IMG/VR virus record: IMGVR_UViG_3300030108_000756
Coordinates: 1-25,142 of that record
Length of the DNA: 25,142 nucleotides
Reading direction: 5' to 3' (one strand)
Origin: a virus
The translations under genes and the position numbers were made by a program. This document shows, in pieces, positions 7,052-14,900 of the stretch (position 1 is the stretch's first letter; each line of letters starts with the position of its first letter). A model generated the notes under the pieces. The model did not search any database, was not told the DNA's origin, and saw only the letters and a list, made by a program, of their open reading frames with translations.

Positions 7052-10000
7052 CTGAAGAAGAATATTGGCTATTTCTAGAATTAACTGACGCTTATAACGG
7101 AAAAAGACCTAAAGAATATGATGAACTCCCTTATGTAACCAATGCTTTTATTGGAACTGCTGTTAGTTGGTTAACAGGTGGCGGTATTCTTGCAAATTTA
7201 GCTTTAGGTGTAATTTTAACGGTTGTTGCCAATTTTTTAACACCAAAACCTAAAGCACCAAAATTACCAGGAAGTTTAACAACTGGAGGGGTAACTGGTA
7301 ATAAAAGATTTGCTCCACAAGAAAATTTTAATTCTGTTCAAGAACTAGCAAAATTAGGTGAAACTGTCCCTTTAATTTTTGCTAAACAAATAAAAAAACA
7401 AAGTGACGGCTACCCAAGTGTTTATGGCGGTGTAAGAGTTTCGACAAGACTTTTGTGGTCACAAATGATTACACACAAAAACGCACAACAACTTAAAGCT
7501 CAATTCATGATAGGGTTAGGAACTTTACCTCAAAGACCTGATTATGAAGGCTATGCTATCGGTGATTTATTACTTAAAAATTATGTATCAAGAAAAATAG
7601 CTTTATATGTTGATAGAAATGGTGGAAGAATAAGTGAAAAACATCATAGATATTCAGAATCAAAACTTGAACCAGATCAAAGAGACAGGCATGGAGGAAA
7701 AATGGATGATGTCATGTCTGTTGATTGGGACCAAGCAGATGATGGAGACGGTGCAGCAACTAACAGCATTGTAAGCGGAACGAGAGCACCAAGTACTCAG
7801 GTACAATTTGGCTCCTATGTTCCCATGCCAAATGCAATGAGGTTTAGATTGCCCTATGAACTAATAATGGTGCAAAAAGATATGAAAAGTGACGTTAAAA
7901 AAGATCAGCGTAGAAAAAGAAAAAAAATTAGAACAAGTTATCCACATTACGCAGCATTTCAACAAGTCGGCACAAAGTCAGGTAGTAATAAATTTGAGAA
8001 AAATGCTGATGTAGATGCTGGAGATAGAATAAGATATAAAGTTTATGATTATGATATATTAGATAAATTTGATGAAGATGACTTTAAGCCTTGGGGTTTA
8101 ACAGATGTAGCAAGTGCAATTAATTCACGTAGAGATTTAATAAATGATAATTTAACAGTTGGAGAATTATATTTATGTGGTTCTGCTTTAGCTGTTTTAT
8201 ATAAAAGAGAATTACCTTTAATTGAAGTTGATGGTGGTCATTGCAATTTTTATTTTAAAGCCGAAACTGATGGTAAGTTAGATACAGAATTTAATCATAA
8301 GCGTTCTGAAAAAGTTAATTTTGTATATGAACGCCTTACCTTACAAAAAGCATCAGTAGGAACAATAAGCAACAATAGAGCTTGTGACGTTACAGAAATC
8401 GGTCTTAAATCTAAAGTTTTTAAACAAATTACATCCTTTCCTAATGTAAACTCTCATCCTGGTGCAGTAGGAGTAAAGGGTGTAAATGCAGATACTAAAA
8501 AGGGTGTTGTTAAAGATTATCAAGATGACAATGCAAGTATAGCTTTAGGCAACATGAGTAAATATATTAACAGATTTAGTTTTTTTAGACTACAAGCAAG
8601 AATAGCTGGAACGGATGACGAATTTGCTTTTATTGATGAAGGAGTGCCATTTTGTATCAAAGGTAATTCACCTACTTTTGTTTATAATTTTATAAGAATT
8701 AATCATATTTGTAGTCCTCCAAAACAATTTGAATTTAGATTTATTCCTTATCCTGGCAATCTTGTAAAAAGAAATTTTATTGATAAAAGAGACGTACGAA
8801 TATTAGATTCAACTATTGATAATTTAGAAAATTATTCAGTAAAAAAACATGGACAAGAGTTTGAGGTTTATTTTAGTGGAGAAGAACGTATTTTATCCAG
8901 AGGTGAAGTTTCTAACAAAGAATGGTATTTAGGTGATGTTGAAAAAAAATCTTCGGGTAAAGTAAAAAAAATTACAAAATCTGGTACAGGTACAGTTCCT
9001 AAAAAGAAAAAATGGGTAAAAGTAGATGAAAGAGATATGGGTAGTGCTCAAGTTGCTAACACTCATTTAAATGATAGACCAACTAATAAAGAGGGGAAAA
9101 TATTTTCTCCCTCAAGAGGTTTTACACGCAATTCATGGTGGTATTGGGGTGATTATAGAAAAGGTGGTTGGAGAAAATCATTCAGAACAGGCAGATTAAC
9201 TCAGTTTTCAGTTAGTGGTGAGAATAAAGTTGAGGTTAAATATAAAGGATATAAATGGAAAAATGGTCCTTTTTTAGGTAGAAAAACTACTGGTGGTAAT
9301 AACGAGAGAGGTAGTTATTATGGTATTAATAAATTTGAATATAAAGCTGTCCCTATAGATCCAGCACAAGTTTATAAAAATGTTTCAGTTAGTGGTGGTT
9401 CTGGATCAGGTTTAAAAGTTCAAATAAAAGTTTATAAAAATAGTAAAAATAAATTTGCTGCTGCAAGATGGAAAATTACAAGTAAAGGAGAAGGGTACAA
9501 ACCAAGAGACAAAGTTAATATTCCAGCTAGAGGACTTTTTAAGGGTTTAAAAAATGTAAGGATAATAAGTGATTTTAACGATTTTGTAACTGATCCTTGG
9601 TATGAAGGCAGAAACTTAAATCCTTATGATGCTATTGCTGATTTTTACCAGTACGATTCAGAACGAAGTAGTCATCAAGATGGTCCTGAACATCAGATAG
9701 TTTATGTAAATGAACAAAGTGATATGGGTAAAAATAATGTGCCAAATTATAGATTTGATGGAATTGCAGGTTTATCAACTGTTGGGATTAGATTAAACAG
9801 TTCAAAAGAATGGAATAATTTTTCTGCCTTATCTGTTTATATTAGAAAAGGCATTGAAATTAAAAGACTAATTAATGATAAAGGTCAAACTGTAACTGAT
9901 GACAATAAAGGGTCTCATGGGGTTACAAGTAAAGGTTTAGGTCCGACTAATAATTTTGCAGAAATAGTACATGCTTTGCTTACTGAGAAAAAATTTGGTT

Positions 10001-10962
10001 TGGCTGGTTTGATTGGTGTAACGTCAGTTGATAAAGACAGATTAATAACTGCTGCAAAGTTTTGTGAAGCTAATGGATTTTATTGGGATGGAGTTATAGC
10101 GGACAAGTTTAATATAAGAGATTTCATTTATCAAAATGCTGTATTTAATCTTTTAGATTTTAGTATTATAGGTGGTAAATTTAGCTTGTTCCCATCTGTA
10201 CCTTTTAACAGTAATTTTGAAATTGATGAGGATGCAGAGCCAACAATAAGAGCTTTATTTACTGATGGTAATACAAGAAATTTAAAAGTAACTTTTCTTT
10301 CACCAGAGGAGAGAGAAAATTTTATTGGTGTTGCTTTGTATAGAGTTGAAACAACAAATGGTTTTCCAGAAACACAATCTATTTCTTTAACAAGTAAAGC
10401 TGCAAACAAAAAAAATAGTGTTATGGAAAAAAGACCGATAGAGACTTATGACATGAGTTCTTTTTGTACAAATGACCAACACGCAAGAATTTTTTTACAG
10501 CACGTTATAAAATTAAGAGAACTTGTAGATCATGGCATTATGTTTGAAACTACACCACAGTCTGCTTTAGGTTTGCAGCCAGGTGAATATATAAGATTTA
10601 TAAGTGAATCAACACACACTCAAAGATTTGAAAATGGCTGTATTACAGAGGATGGATTTGTTCAAAGTGTTGGTGACATTGATCTAAATGGTAAAGAAAT
10701 TTATTTTTGGCAACCTGGAACTGAGGAAGTACAAACTGAAACTGATTTCGAAGTTGAAAATAACAAAACCACACAAAGTAGATTATTTGGAAGTGTTTTC
10801 ACAATAAGGGATACAGAGGAACAAAACAGAATTTATAAAATAGAAAGTCTTACATATACTGAAGAAGGATTTATTCAAGTTTCGGCTTCACATGTTCCTT
10901 TGTTAGATGATGGAAGTATTGCTACAATAAATTATGATGCTAATGATTTTGAGGTAGTCTAA
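6952..10962 (+). CDS. Tail tip / central fibre protein, gpI-gpJ-like fusion
   Basis: A 1336-residue protein, the largest in the window. Residues 21-60 (LPAEIELCKTVGITEEEYW) lead into a hydrophobic Gly/Ala/Leu stretch (66-96) ending in TPKPKAPKLPG. Next comes a segment with LGETVPLIFAKQIK and VYGGVRVSTRLLWSQM, recalling the end of lambda gpI and the start of gpJ. The rest is a long beta-rich tail-tip protein with a Lys/Gly/Trp-rich section (about 660-850) and a C-terminal hub-like part. It should contact the host receptor and close the tail. The TTG at 6952 has a strong AAGGAGG site 9 bases upstream; a second TTG at 7012 would start just before the conserved LPAEIEL segment and is an alternative. 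It ends in TAATG with the next gene. Confidence 0.7.
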   Translation: MSRTNRKVDSSRHFGGRKILLPAEIELCKTVGITEEEYWLFLELTDAYNGKRPKEYDELPYVTNAFIGTAVSWLTGGGILANLALGVILTVVANFLTPKPKAPKLPGSLTTGGVTGNKRFAPQENFNSVQELAKLGETVPLIFAKQIKKQSDGYPSVYGGVRVSTRLLWSQMITHKNAQQLKAQFMIGLGTLPQRPDYEGYAIGDLLLKNYVSRKIALYVDRNGGRISEKHHRYSESKLEPDQRDRHGGKMDDVMSVDWDQADDGDGAATNSIVSGTRAPSTQVQFGSYVPMPNAMRFRLPYELIMVQKDMKSDVKKDQRRKRKKIRTSYPHYAAFQQVGTKSGSNKFEKNADVDAGDRIRYKVYDYDILDKFDEDDFKPWGLTDVASAINSRRDLINDNLTVGELYLCGSALAVLYKRELPLIEVDGGHCNFYFKAETDGKLDTEFNHKRSEKVNFVYERLTLQKASVGTISNNRACDVTEIGLKSKVFKQITSFPNVNSHPGAVGVKGVNADTKKGVVKDYQDDNASIALGNMSKYINRFSFFRLQARIAGTDDEFAFIDEGVPFCIKGNSPTFVYNFIRINHICSPPKQFEFRFIPYPGNLVKRNFIDKRDVRILDSTIDNLENYSVKKHGQEFEVYFSGEERILSRGEVSNKEWYLGDVEKKSSGKVKKITKSGTGTVPKKKKWVKVDERDMGSAQVANTHLNDRPTNKEGKIFSPSRGFTRNSWWYWGDYRKGGWRKSFRTGRLTQFSVSGENKVEVKYKGYKWKNGPFLGRKTTGGNNERGSYYGINKFEYKAVPIDPAQVYKNVSVSGGSGSGLKVQIKVYKNSKNKFAAARWKITSKGEGYKPRDKVNIPARGLFKGLKNVRIISDFNDFVTDPWYEGRNLNPYDAIADFYQYDSERSSHQDGPEHQIVYVNEQSDMGKNNVPNYRFDGIAGLSTVGIRLNSSKEWNNFSALSVYIRKGIEIKRLINDKGQTVTDDNKGSHGVTSKGLGPTNNFAEIVHALLTEKKFGLAGLIGVTSVDKDRLITAAKFCEANGFYWDGVIADKFNIRDFIYQNAVFNLLDFSIIGGKFSLFPSVPFNSNFEIDEDAEPTIRALFTDGNTRNLKVTFLSPEERENFIGVALYRVETTNGFPETQSISLTSKAANKKNSVMEKRPIETYDMSSFCTNDQHARIFLQHVIKLRELVDHGIMFETTPQSALGLQPGEYIRFISESTHTQRFENGCITEDGFVQSVGDIDLNGKEIYFWQPGTEEVQTETDFEVENNKTTQSRLFGSVFTIRDTEEQNRIYKIESLTYTEEGFIQVSASHVPLLDDGSIATINYDANDFEVV

Positions 10963-11381
10963 TGGCAGAAAAAAACTTTCCTAATATTAGAAACGGTCCT
11001 TCGACAAGAACATATACTCCTGGTGAATACCCACAAGCGGTTTTTACAGCGCAAAATGGTGCAGTTTCAGTTATTAGATATGGTATTTTAAAAAGTAATA
11101 CAAGATTAACTTTAGGTTTTAATAATATAGAGGATACAGATGTACTTGAAATTCTTAATTTTTATGAAGAAGTTAATTCTGATTATGACCACATTTATTT
11201 TAGTAAGACCGAACTAAGAGGCATTACGAGTGGAGATTTAAGAAATGTCTATAGAGAAATAGATAGTGATAAAAACCATAAAGTATATTATAGATTTGAA
11301 ACACCACCAGTTGTGACTAGCGTTCAACCAAATAGATCAAATGTTCAATGTAAATTTGTCGGTTTACTAGATGGCCAGTAG
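10962..11381 (+). CDS. Minor tail protein (139 aa, hypothetical)
   Basis: A 139-residue beta-rich protein coupled by a one-base overlap to the tail-tip gene. Visible segments are NGPSTRTYTPGEYPQAVFTA (residues 11-30), VIRYGILKSNTRLTLGFNNI, a short helix VLEILNFYEEVNSDYDHIYF, then a strand-rich C-terminus VYYRFETPPVVTSVQPNRSN. The SNTRLTLGFNNI...F...N...D pattern fits small minor tail proteins that measure a loop against a receptor or hub, but I cannot assign a named family. It leads the set that continues with two tube-like proteins. Confidence 0.5.
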   Translation: MAEKNFPNIRNGPSTRTYTPGEYPQAVFTAQNGAVSVIRYGILKSNTRLTLGFNNIEDTDVLEILNFYEEVNSDYDHIYFSKTELRGITSGDLRNVYREIDSDKNHKVYYRFETPPVVTSVQPNRSNVQCKFVGLLDGQ

Positions 11382-11382
11382 A

Positions 11383-11392
11383 ATGTATTTAA
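11383..11392 (+). promoter_or_regulatory. ATGTNNTTAA element, copy 1
   Basis: ATGTATTTAA ends 14 bases before the ATG at 11407; its first base is 24 bases upstream of the start. Together with the following GTTTTATTTAG it closely resembles the gap before 12758. Whether it is a promoter or a translation signal is unknown. Confidence 0.3.
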
Positions 11393-11406
11393 GTTTTATT
11401 TAGAGC

Positions 11407-11862
11407 ATGGCTAATTATTATTCTGGAACAAAAGGTTCATTATTTGTAGGTGATGCAGATTCAAGTATAGATACGGCGGCTGATGAAGTAGCAAAGGTTC
11501 GATCTTGGTCTTTCTCAGCATCAACAAGCACCTTAGAAACAGTATCTTTAGGAGATCACGATAGAACAATAATTTCAGGAATTTCAAGTGCCTCTGGATC
11601 GGCAAGTATTTATTATTATGCAACGTCAACAACAGGCAATAATAATAGCGGAGTTTTATCAAGCAAAATTATAGATACCATAATACCTTCAACATCTGGT
11701 GAAAGACCAAAAGTAAGATTTAGACTACAATCTGATGCAAACCATAGAATTGACTTTGATGCAGTAATTACAAATTTCAGCATGACTAATGCTGTTGGTG
11801 AAGTTATGTCTGCTAACGTAGAATTTGATGTTGATGGAATACCTTTAAACAATGATTTCTAA
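11407..11862 (+). CDS. Tail-tube-like protein, second copy (compact)
   Basis: A 151-residue protein that repeats the tube-protein plan without the inserted domain. It has an N-terminal strand YSGTKGSLFVGD (5-16; compare LSGTSGALYYK of the major tail protein), then VRSWSFSASTSTLETVSLGD (31-50), the loop TIISGISSASGSASIYYY, a helix around 82-93, and a final pair AVITNFSMTNAVGEVMSANV (119-138) then EFDVDGIPL. The likeness of SWSFS...TVSLG and the final strand pair to the major tail protein is clear by eye. It could form an alternative ring at the tail tip or a decoration. It has no ribosome site and is followed by a one-base overlap with the next tube-like gene. Confidence 0.6.
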   Translation: MANYYSGTKGSLFVGDADSSIDTAADEVAKVRSWSFSASTSTLETVSLGDHDRTIISGISSASGSASIYYYATSTTGNNNSGVLSSKIIDTIIPSTSGERPKVRFRLQSDANHRIDFDAVITNFSMTNAVGEVMSANVEFDVDGIPLNNDF

Positions 11863-12722
11863 TGTCTGTATATTTTGGTTCTACAGGTTTTATAGAATTA
11901 AAGCGTGATGCTTTAAATTCTGATATAGAAACTACACTTGAGCCTGCGGATGTAAATACAAATAGAAAAAGATTTTCAGTAGATAAAGTTTTAGGATCAC
12001 TTATAACAGGAGACCAAGTTGAAATTGAAACTGTAGATGGCAGTAATTTAGAACTTGTTTCAGGCCATAATTTTCCTGATGTAAGAAGATACATTCATAT
12101 TGATGATGTAGGTGGTATAAGACTTTTTAATACTTTTGCAACTGCACTAGCTGGTGAAATTACAGATGCAATTACATTAACTGCACCTTCTTCTTCAAAA
12201 AATATTTTAATTAGGACAAGAAATAATAGATTTAGACCTTTAGCGAAGGTAACTGAATTTGAAATAACTACTAGTAGAGATACTGTAGATATTACAAATT
12301 TAGGAGAAGAGTTTAAAAAGCAATATGAAAATGGTCTTATTTCTGGTCAAGGTACAATTCAAACAATTTGGCAGCATAGGGTTTTTCAAAATGACACAAG
12401 AGATTTTAGCAGTCCTGATTTTCCTGTTTATTTAAGTCAGTTATTAGTTCGTATGCAACAAGGTGCTGATTTTGAAGGAAGGTTTTATATTTATCACGAC
12501 CCAACGCAATCTACAAACAGCGTATGGTATCAGTCAATGTGTGTGATTACAAATGTTGCAGTTAATGTACCAGCCACAGGATTAGTTGAGGCAAGAATAG
12601 AATTTGTCACTAATAGTGAAATCAGACTTCATAACGGAACTTTACCTTCATTTCTATTACAAGAAAATACTGATAGAATATTGCAAGAAGATGGTGAGGG
12701 GATTTTACTTGAAGAAACTTAA
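11862..12722 (+). CDS. Tail-tube-like protein, third copy (with inserted domain)
   Basis: A 286-residue protein starting with the same N-terminal plan (FGSTGFIELKRD, residues 5-16). An inserted beta domain follows (about 35-115) with the LITGDQVEIET and IDDVGGIRLFNTF segments. The tube-like core then comes: KVTEFEITTSRDTVDITNLG (129-148), the loop YENGLISGQGTIQTIW (155-170), a helix near 188-200, strand VITNVAVNVPATGLVEARI (228-246). The inserted domain sits where the major tail protein has one, though the sequences differ. A C-terminal tail has a short internal repeat of the type LLQENTDRILQEDGEGILLE. The ATG overlaps the preceding stop (TAATG). The protein probably joins the tail tip or its attachment to the fibres. 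Confidence 0.55.
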   Translation: MSVYFGSTGFIELKRDALNSDIETTLEPADVNTNRKRFSVDKVLGSLITGDQVEIETVDGSNLELVSGHNFPDVRRYIHIDDVGGIRLFNTFATALAGEITDAITLTAPSSSKNILIRTRNNRFRPLAKVTEFEITTSRDTVDITNLGEEFKKQYENGLISGQGTIQTIWQHRVFQNDTRDFSSPDFPVYLSQLLVRMQQGADFEGRFYIYHDPTQSTNSVWYQSMCVITNVAVNVPATGLVEARIEFVTNSEIRLHNGTLPSFLLQENTDRILQEDGEGILLEET

Positions 12723-12735
12723 AATATTATTTATG

Positions 12736-12745
12736 ATGTTCTTAA
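12736..12745 (+). promoter_or_regulatory. ATGTNNTTAA element, copy 2
   Basis: ATGTTCTTAA, its first base 22 bases before the fibre gene start at 12758, followed by AAGTTATTTAGC. The gap of 35 bases has no ribosome-binding site. Confidence 0.3.
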
Positions 12746-12757
12746 AAGTTATTTAGC

Positions 12758-14866
12758 ATGGCTGATCTACAAATTACACAGTTACCAGAATTGGGATCAG
12801 CATCTTTACAAGCAACTGACCCGATAGCACTTGCGGATGTAAGTGCATCTGAAACTAAAAAAATAACAGCTAAAAATTTTGTACAAGGTGCTATTGCTCT
12901 GGTAGATAACGCAACAGTACCAGCAACTAAATTACAATATCCATTATCAGCAGGGCAGATAGTAACAGCTTCACTAGCTGATGAAGCCGTAACAAATGAA
13001 AAAATTACAGACGCAACAATTACAGGTTCAAAGTTAGTTTCAAATACTATAACCGCAACTCAAATTGGACCTGCGGCGATTGGTGCTAGTGAACTCGGAG
13101 ACAATTCTGTAGATACAGCTTCAATAATAGACTTAAATGTTACTGCAAATAAGTTAGCAGCAAATGCCGTAACGACTAATAAAATTTCCAACAGTGCCGT
13201 AACTTTTGCAAAAACCAATTTTTCTGACGGAGATATTCCTGGTGCAAAACTTACAGCTAATTCTGTGACCGCAACACAAATAGCCCCAAATGCTATTACC
13301 GCAAGTGAATTGGCTAATAATGCTGTCGATACTGCTGCTGTGGCTAATCTTGCGATAACAGCTTCTAAAATAGCCAGCAATACAATAACCGCAAGTCAAA
13401 TAGCTGCAAATGCTATAGGAGCTTCTGAGCTGGCAAATAATGCGGTTGATGCTGCCTCTATAGCAAGTAATGCTGTAACAACTTCTAAAATTTTAAACTT
13501 AAATATAACAACAGACAAATTGGCCGCAGGTTCCGTAATCGCTTCTAAAATAGCTAGTGATACAATTACTGCTTCTCAGATAGCCCCAAATGCTATAGGA
13601 GCTAGTGAATTAGCTAATGATGCAGTTGACACTGCTGCTGTAGCTAATTCTGCTATAACAGATGCTAAAATTTCAACTGTTTCTGGCACAAAAATTACCG
13701 ATGGAACTATAACAGCTACAAAATTAAATACATCAAATATTGATAGATCATTAAATGTAGCTTCAGGTAATTTAGGTATTAATAATGCAGTTACAGGAGG
13801 TGCTTCTGCAATAAGTGGCATAACTTACAATGCAGAAGGATTAATTACTGCGACAACTGCACTTGTTGGGACAGATTTACCTAAAGCAACAGCTTCAGTT
13901 ATTGGTGCTGTAAGTGTACCTAGTACTGGTGGTTTAGCTGTATCTGGGACTGGTGCTTTAACAATAAATAATACAATTACTGCTGCAACAATATCTGGAA
14001 TATCTTATAACGCTTTAGGACTAATCACACAAACTACAGCTTTAGTAGCTGGAGATTTGCCTGTAGCAACAACAACAGCTATAGGCGCAATGTCTGTACC
14101 AACTGCTTCTGCACCTCTTGAAGTAGATGGTGCTGGTGTTTTAACTCTTGCTGACAGTGGAGTTGCTGCTGGTGAATATACAAAAGTAACTGTTTCTACT
14201 CAGGGAATAATTACTGATGCAACAACTTTAGATGCGGCTGATATTCCAAGTTTACCTACCAGCACAATTACCACTGGTACTTTTGGAACTTCTTTTATTG
14301 CTAATGATTCCATAACAATGGATAAAATAGCAAATTTATCCACTGGTTTTATACAAGAAGCATCACCAGATATTTCTGATTTACCAACAGGAGTTTTTTG
14401 GTTACAAGAATCAACAGGTCAATTAAGAATATTTAATGGCAACAGCTTTTTCTCTGTTGGTTTTGGTAGGTTAGCGGAAGAAAACCTTAGATTTTGCGGT
14501 ACATTTAATGCTTCAAATGGAACAATCGTCACACTTACAGCATTTGGAACGTCAGCAGGTTTTACCGTAAGTAATGCTATCCCAGCAGGTACATCAACAT
14601 TAACTGGTGCTTACTTTGTTTGTGTTACTCCAGGAAACGGCACAGCAGTTGTGTCAGCAACCAGCTTTGATGCTGGTGACTGGTGCTTATGTATGGGTGC
14701 TGATAATTGGGATCGAATTGATACTTTATCAGGGCCTGGAAGCGTTTCAGCTTTAAATGATTTATCAGATGTAACAGTATCAAGTCCAACAACAGGTCAA
14801 ATATTAGTACTGCAATCAGGTGGTCAGTTTGCGAATGTTTCGGTAATAAGTGGAGGAACTTACTAA
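12758..14866 (+). CDS. Tail fibre with decapeptide-repeat shaft
   Basis: A 702-residue, Ala/Thr/Ile/Ser-rich fibre protein. The N-terminus (LQITQLPELGSASLQATDPI) is of a type I recall at the start of cyanophage fibres and should attach to the virion. Residues 77-308 are 23 decapeptide repeats of the form A(I/V)xASxIAxN. Residues about 352-500 carry three looser 60-residue modules (ISGITYNAEGLIT, ISGISYNALGLIT and TKVTVSTQGIIT at about 352, 412 and 475). The C-terminal part holds RFCGTFNASNGTIVTLTAFG and a Cys/Trp-containing AGDWCLCMGADNWDRIDT, then LNDLSDVTVSSPTTGQIL. The fold is probably a trimeric beta-structure. There is no chaperone domain or autocleavage motif that I can see. The receptor-binding part is likely C-terminal. 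Confidence 0.75.
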   Translation: MADLQITQLPELGSASLQATDPIALADVSASETKKITAKNFVQGAIALVDNATVPATKLQYPLSAGQIVTASLADEAVTNEKITDATITGSKLVSNTITATQIGPAAIGASELGDNSVDTASIIDLNVTANKLAANAVTTNKISNSAVTFAKTNFSDGDIPGAKLTANSVTATQIAPNAITASELANNAVDTAAVANLAITASKIASNTITASQIAANAIGASELANNAVDAASIASNAVTTSKILNLNITTDKLAAGSVIASKIASDTITASQIAPNAIGASELANDAVDTAAVANSAITDAKISTVSGTKITDGTITATKLNTSNIDRSLNVASGNLGINNAVTGGASAISGITYNAEGLITATTALVGTDLPKATASVIGAVSVPSTGGLAVSGTGALTINNTITAATISGISYNALGLITQTTALVAGDLPVATTTAIGAMSVPTASAPLEVDGAGVLTLADSGVAAGEYTKVTVSTQGIITDATTLDAADIPSLPTSTITTGTFGTSFIANDSITMDKIANLSTGFIQEASPDISDLPTGVFWLQESTGQLRIFNGNSFFSVGFGRLAEENLRFCGTFNASNGTIVTLTAFGTSAGFTVSNAIPAGTSTLTGAYFVCVTPGNGTAVVSATSFDAGDWCLCMGADNWDRIDTLSGPGSVSALNDLSDVTVSSPTTGQILVLQSGGQFANVSVISGGTY
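12986..13681 (+). repeat. Decapeptide (30-bp period) repeat tract within the fibre gene
   Basis: About 232 codons made of 23 units of consensus A(I/V)xASxIAxN, all ten residues long except one 12-residue unit (about residues 157-168, at the phase change near 13226-13261). Units fall into a higher-order set of four (TITASQIAPN, AIGASELANN, AVDTAAVANL, AITASKIASN) that recurs. The 17-mer ATAGCCCCAAATGCTAT occurs twice, 300 bp apart, equal to ten units, which points to past slippage or unequal exchange. Elsewhere synonymous changes are many, so the tract is old. Confidence 0.85.
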
Positions 14867-14900
14867 ATTAATGTATCCTTTAATTAAGCAAAGGTAAATT

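Noticed and set aside
11411-12094. Open frames on the - strand over the tube-like genes (11411-11662, 11616-11852, 11813-12094)
   Set aside because: They are antisense shadows rich in Leu, Ser and Phe; the + strand genes have coherent domain patterns and coupled starts.
12986-13681. Thirty-base periodic repeats that could suggest a CRISPR-like or regulatory array
   Set aside because: The period is ten codons of one intact reading frame, units vary mostly at synonymous and conservative positions, and there are no spacer units.
13060-13821. Open frames on the - strand across the fibre genes (13060-13380, 13154-13399, 13576-13821, 14909-15208, 15467-15847)
   Set aside because: They mirror the repeat-rich + strand frames, have low-complexity Leu/Ala/Val compositions and no start signals; the + strand proteins are clearly the real ones.
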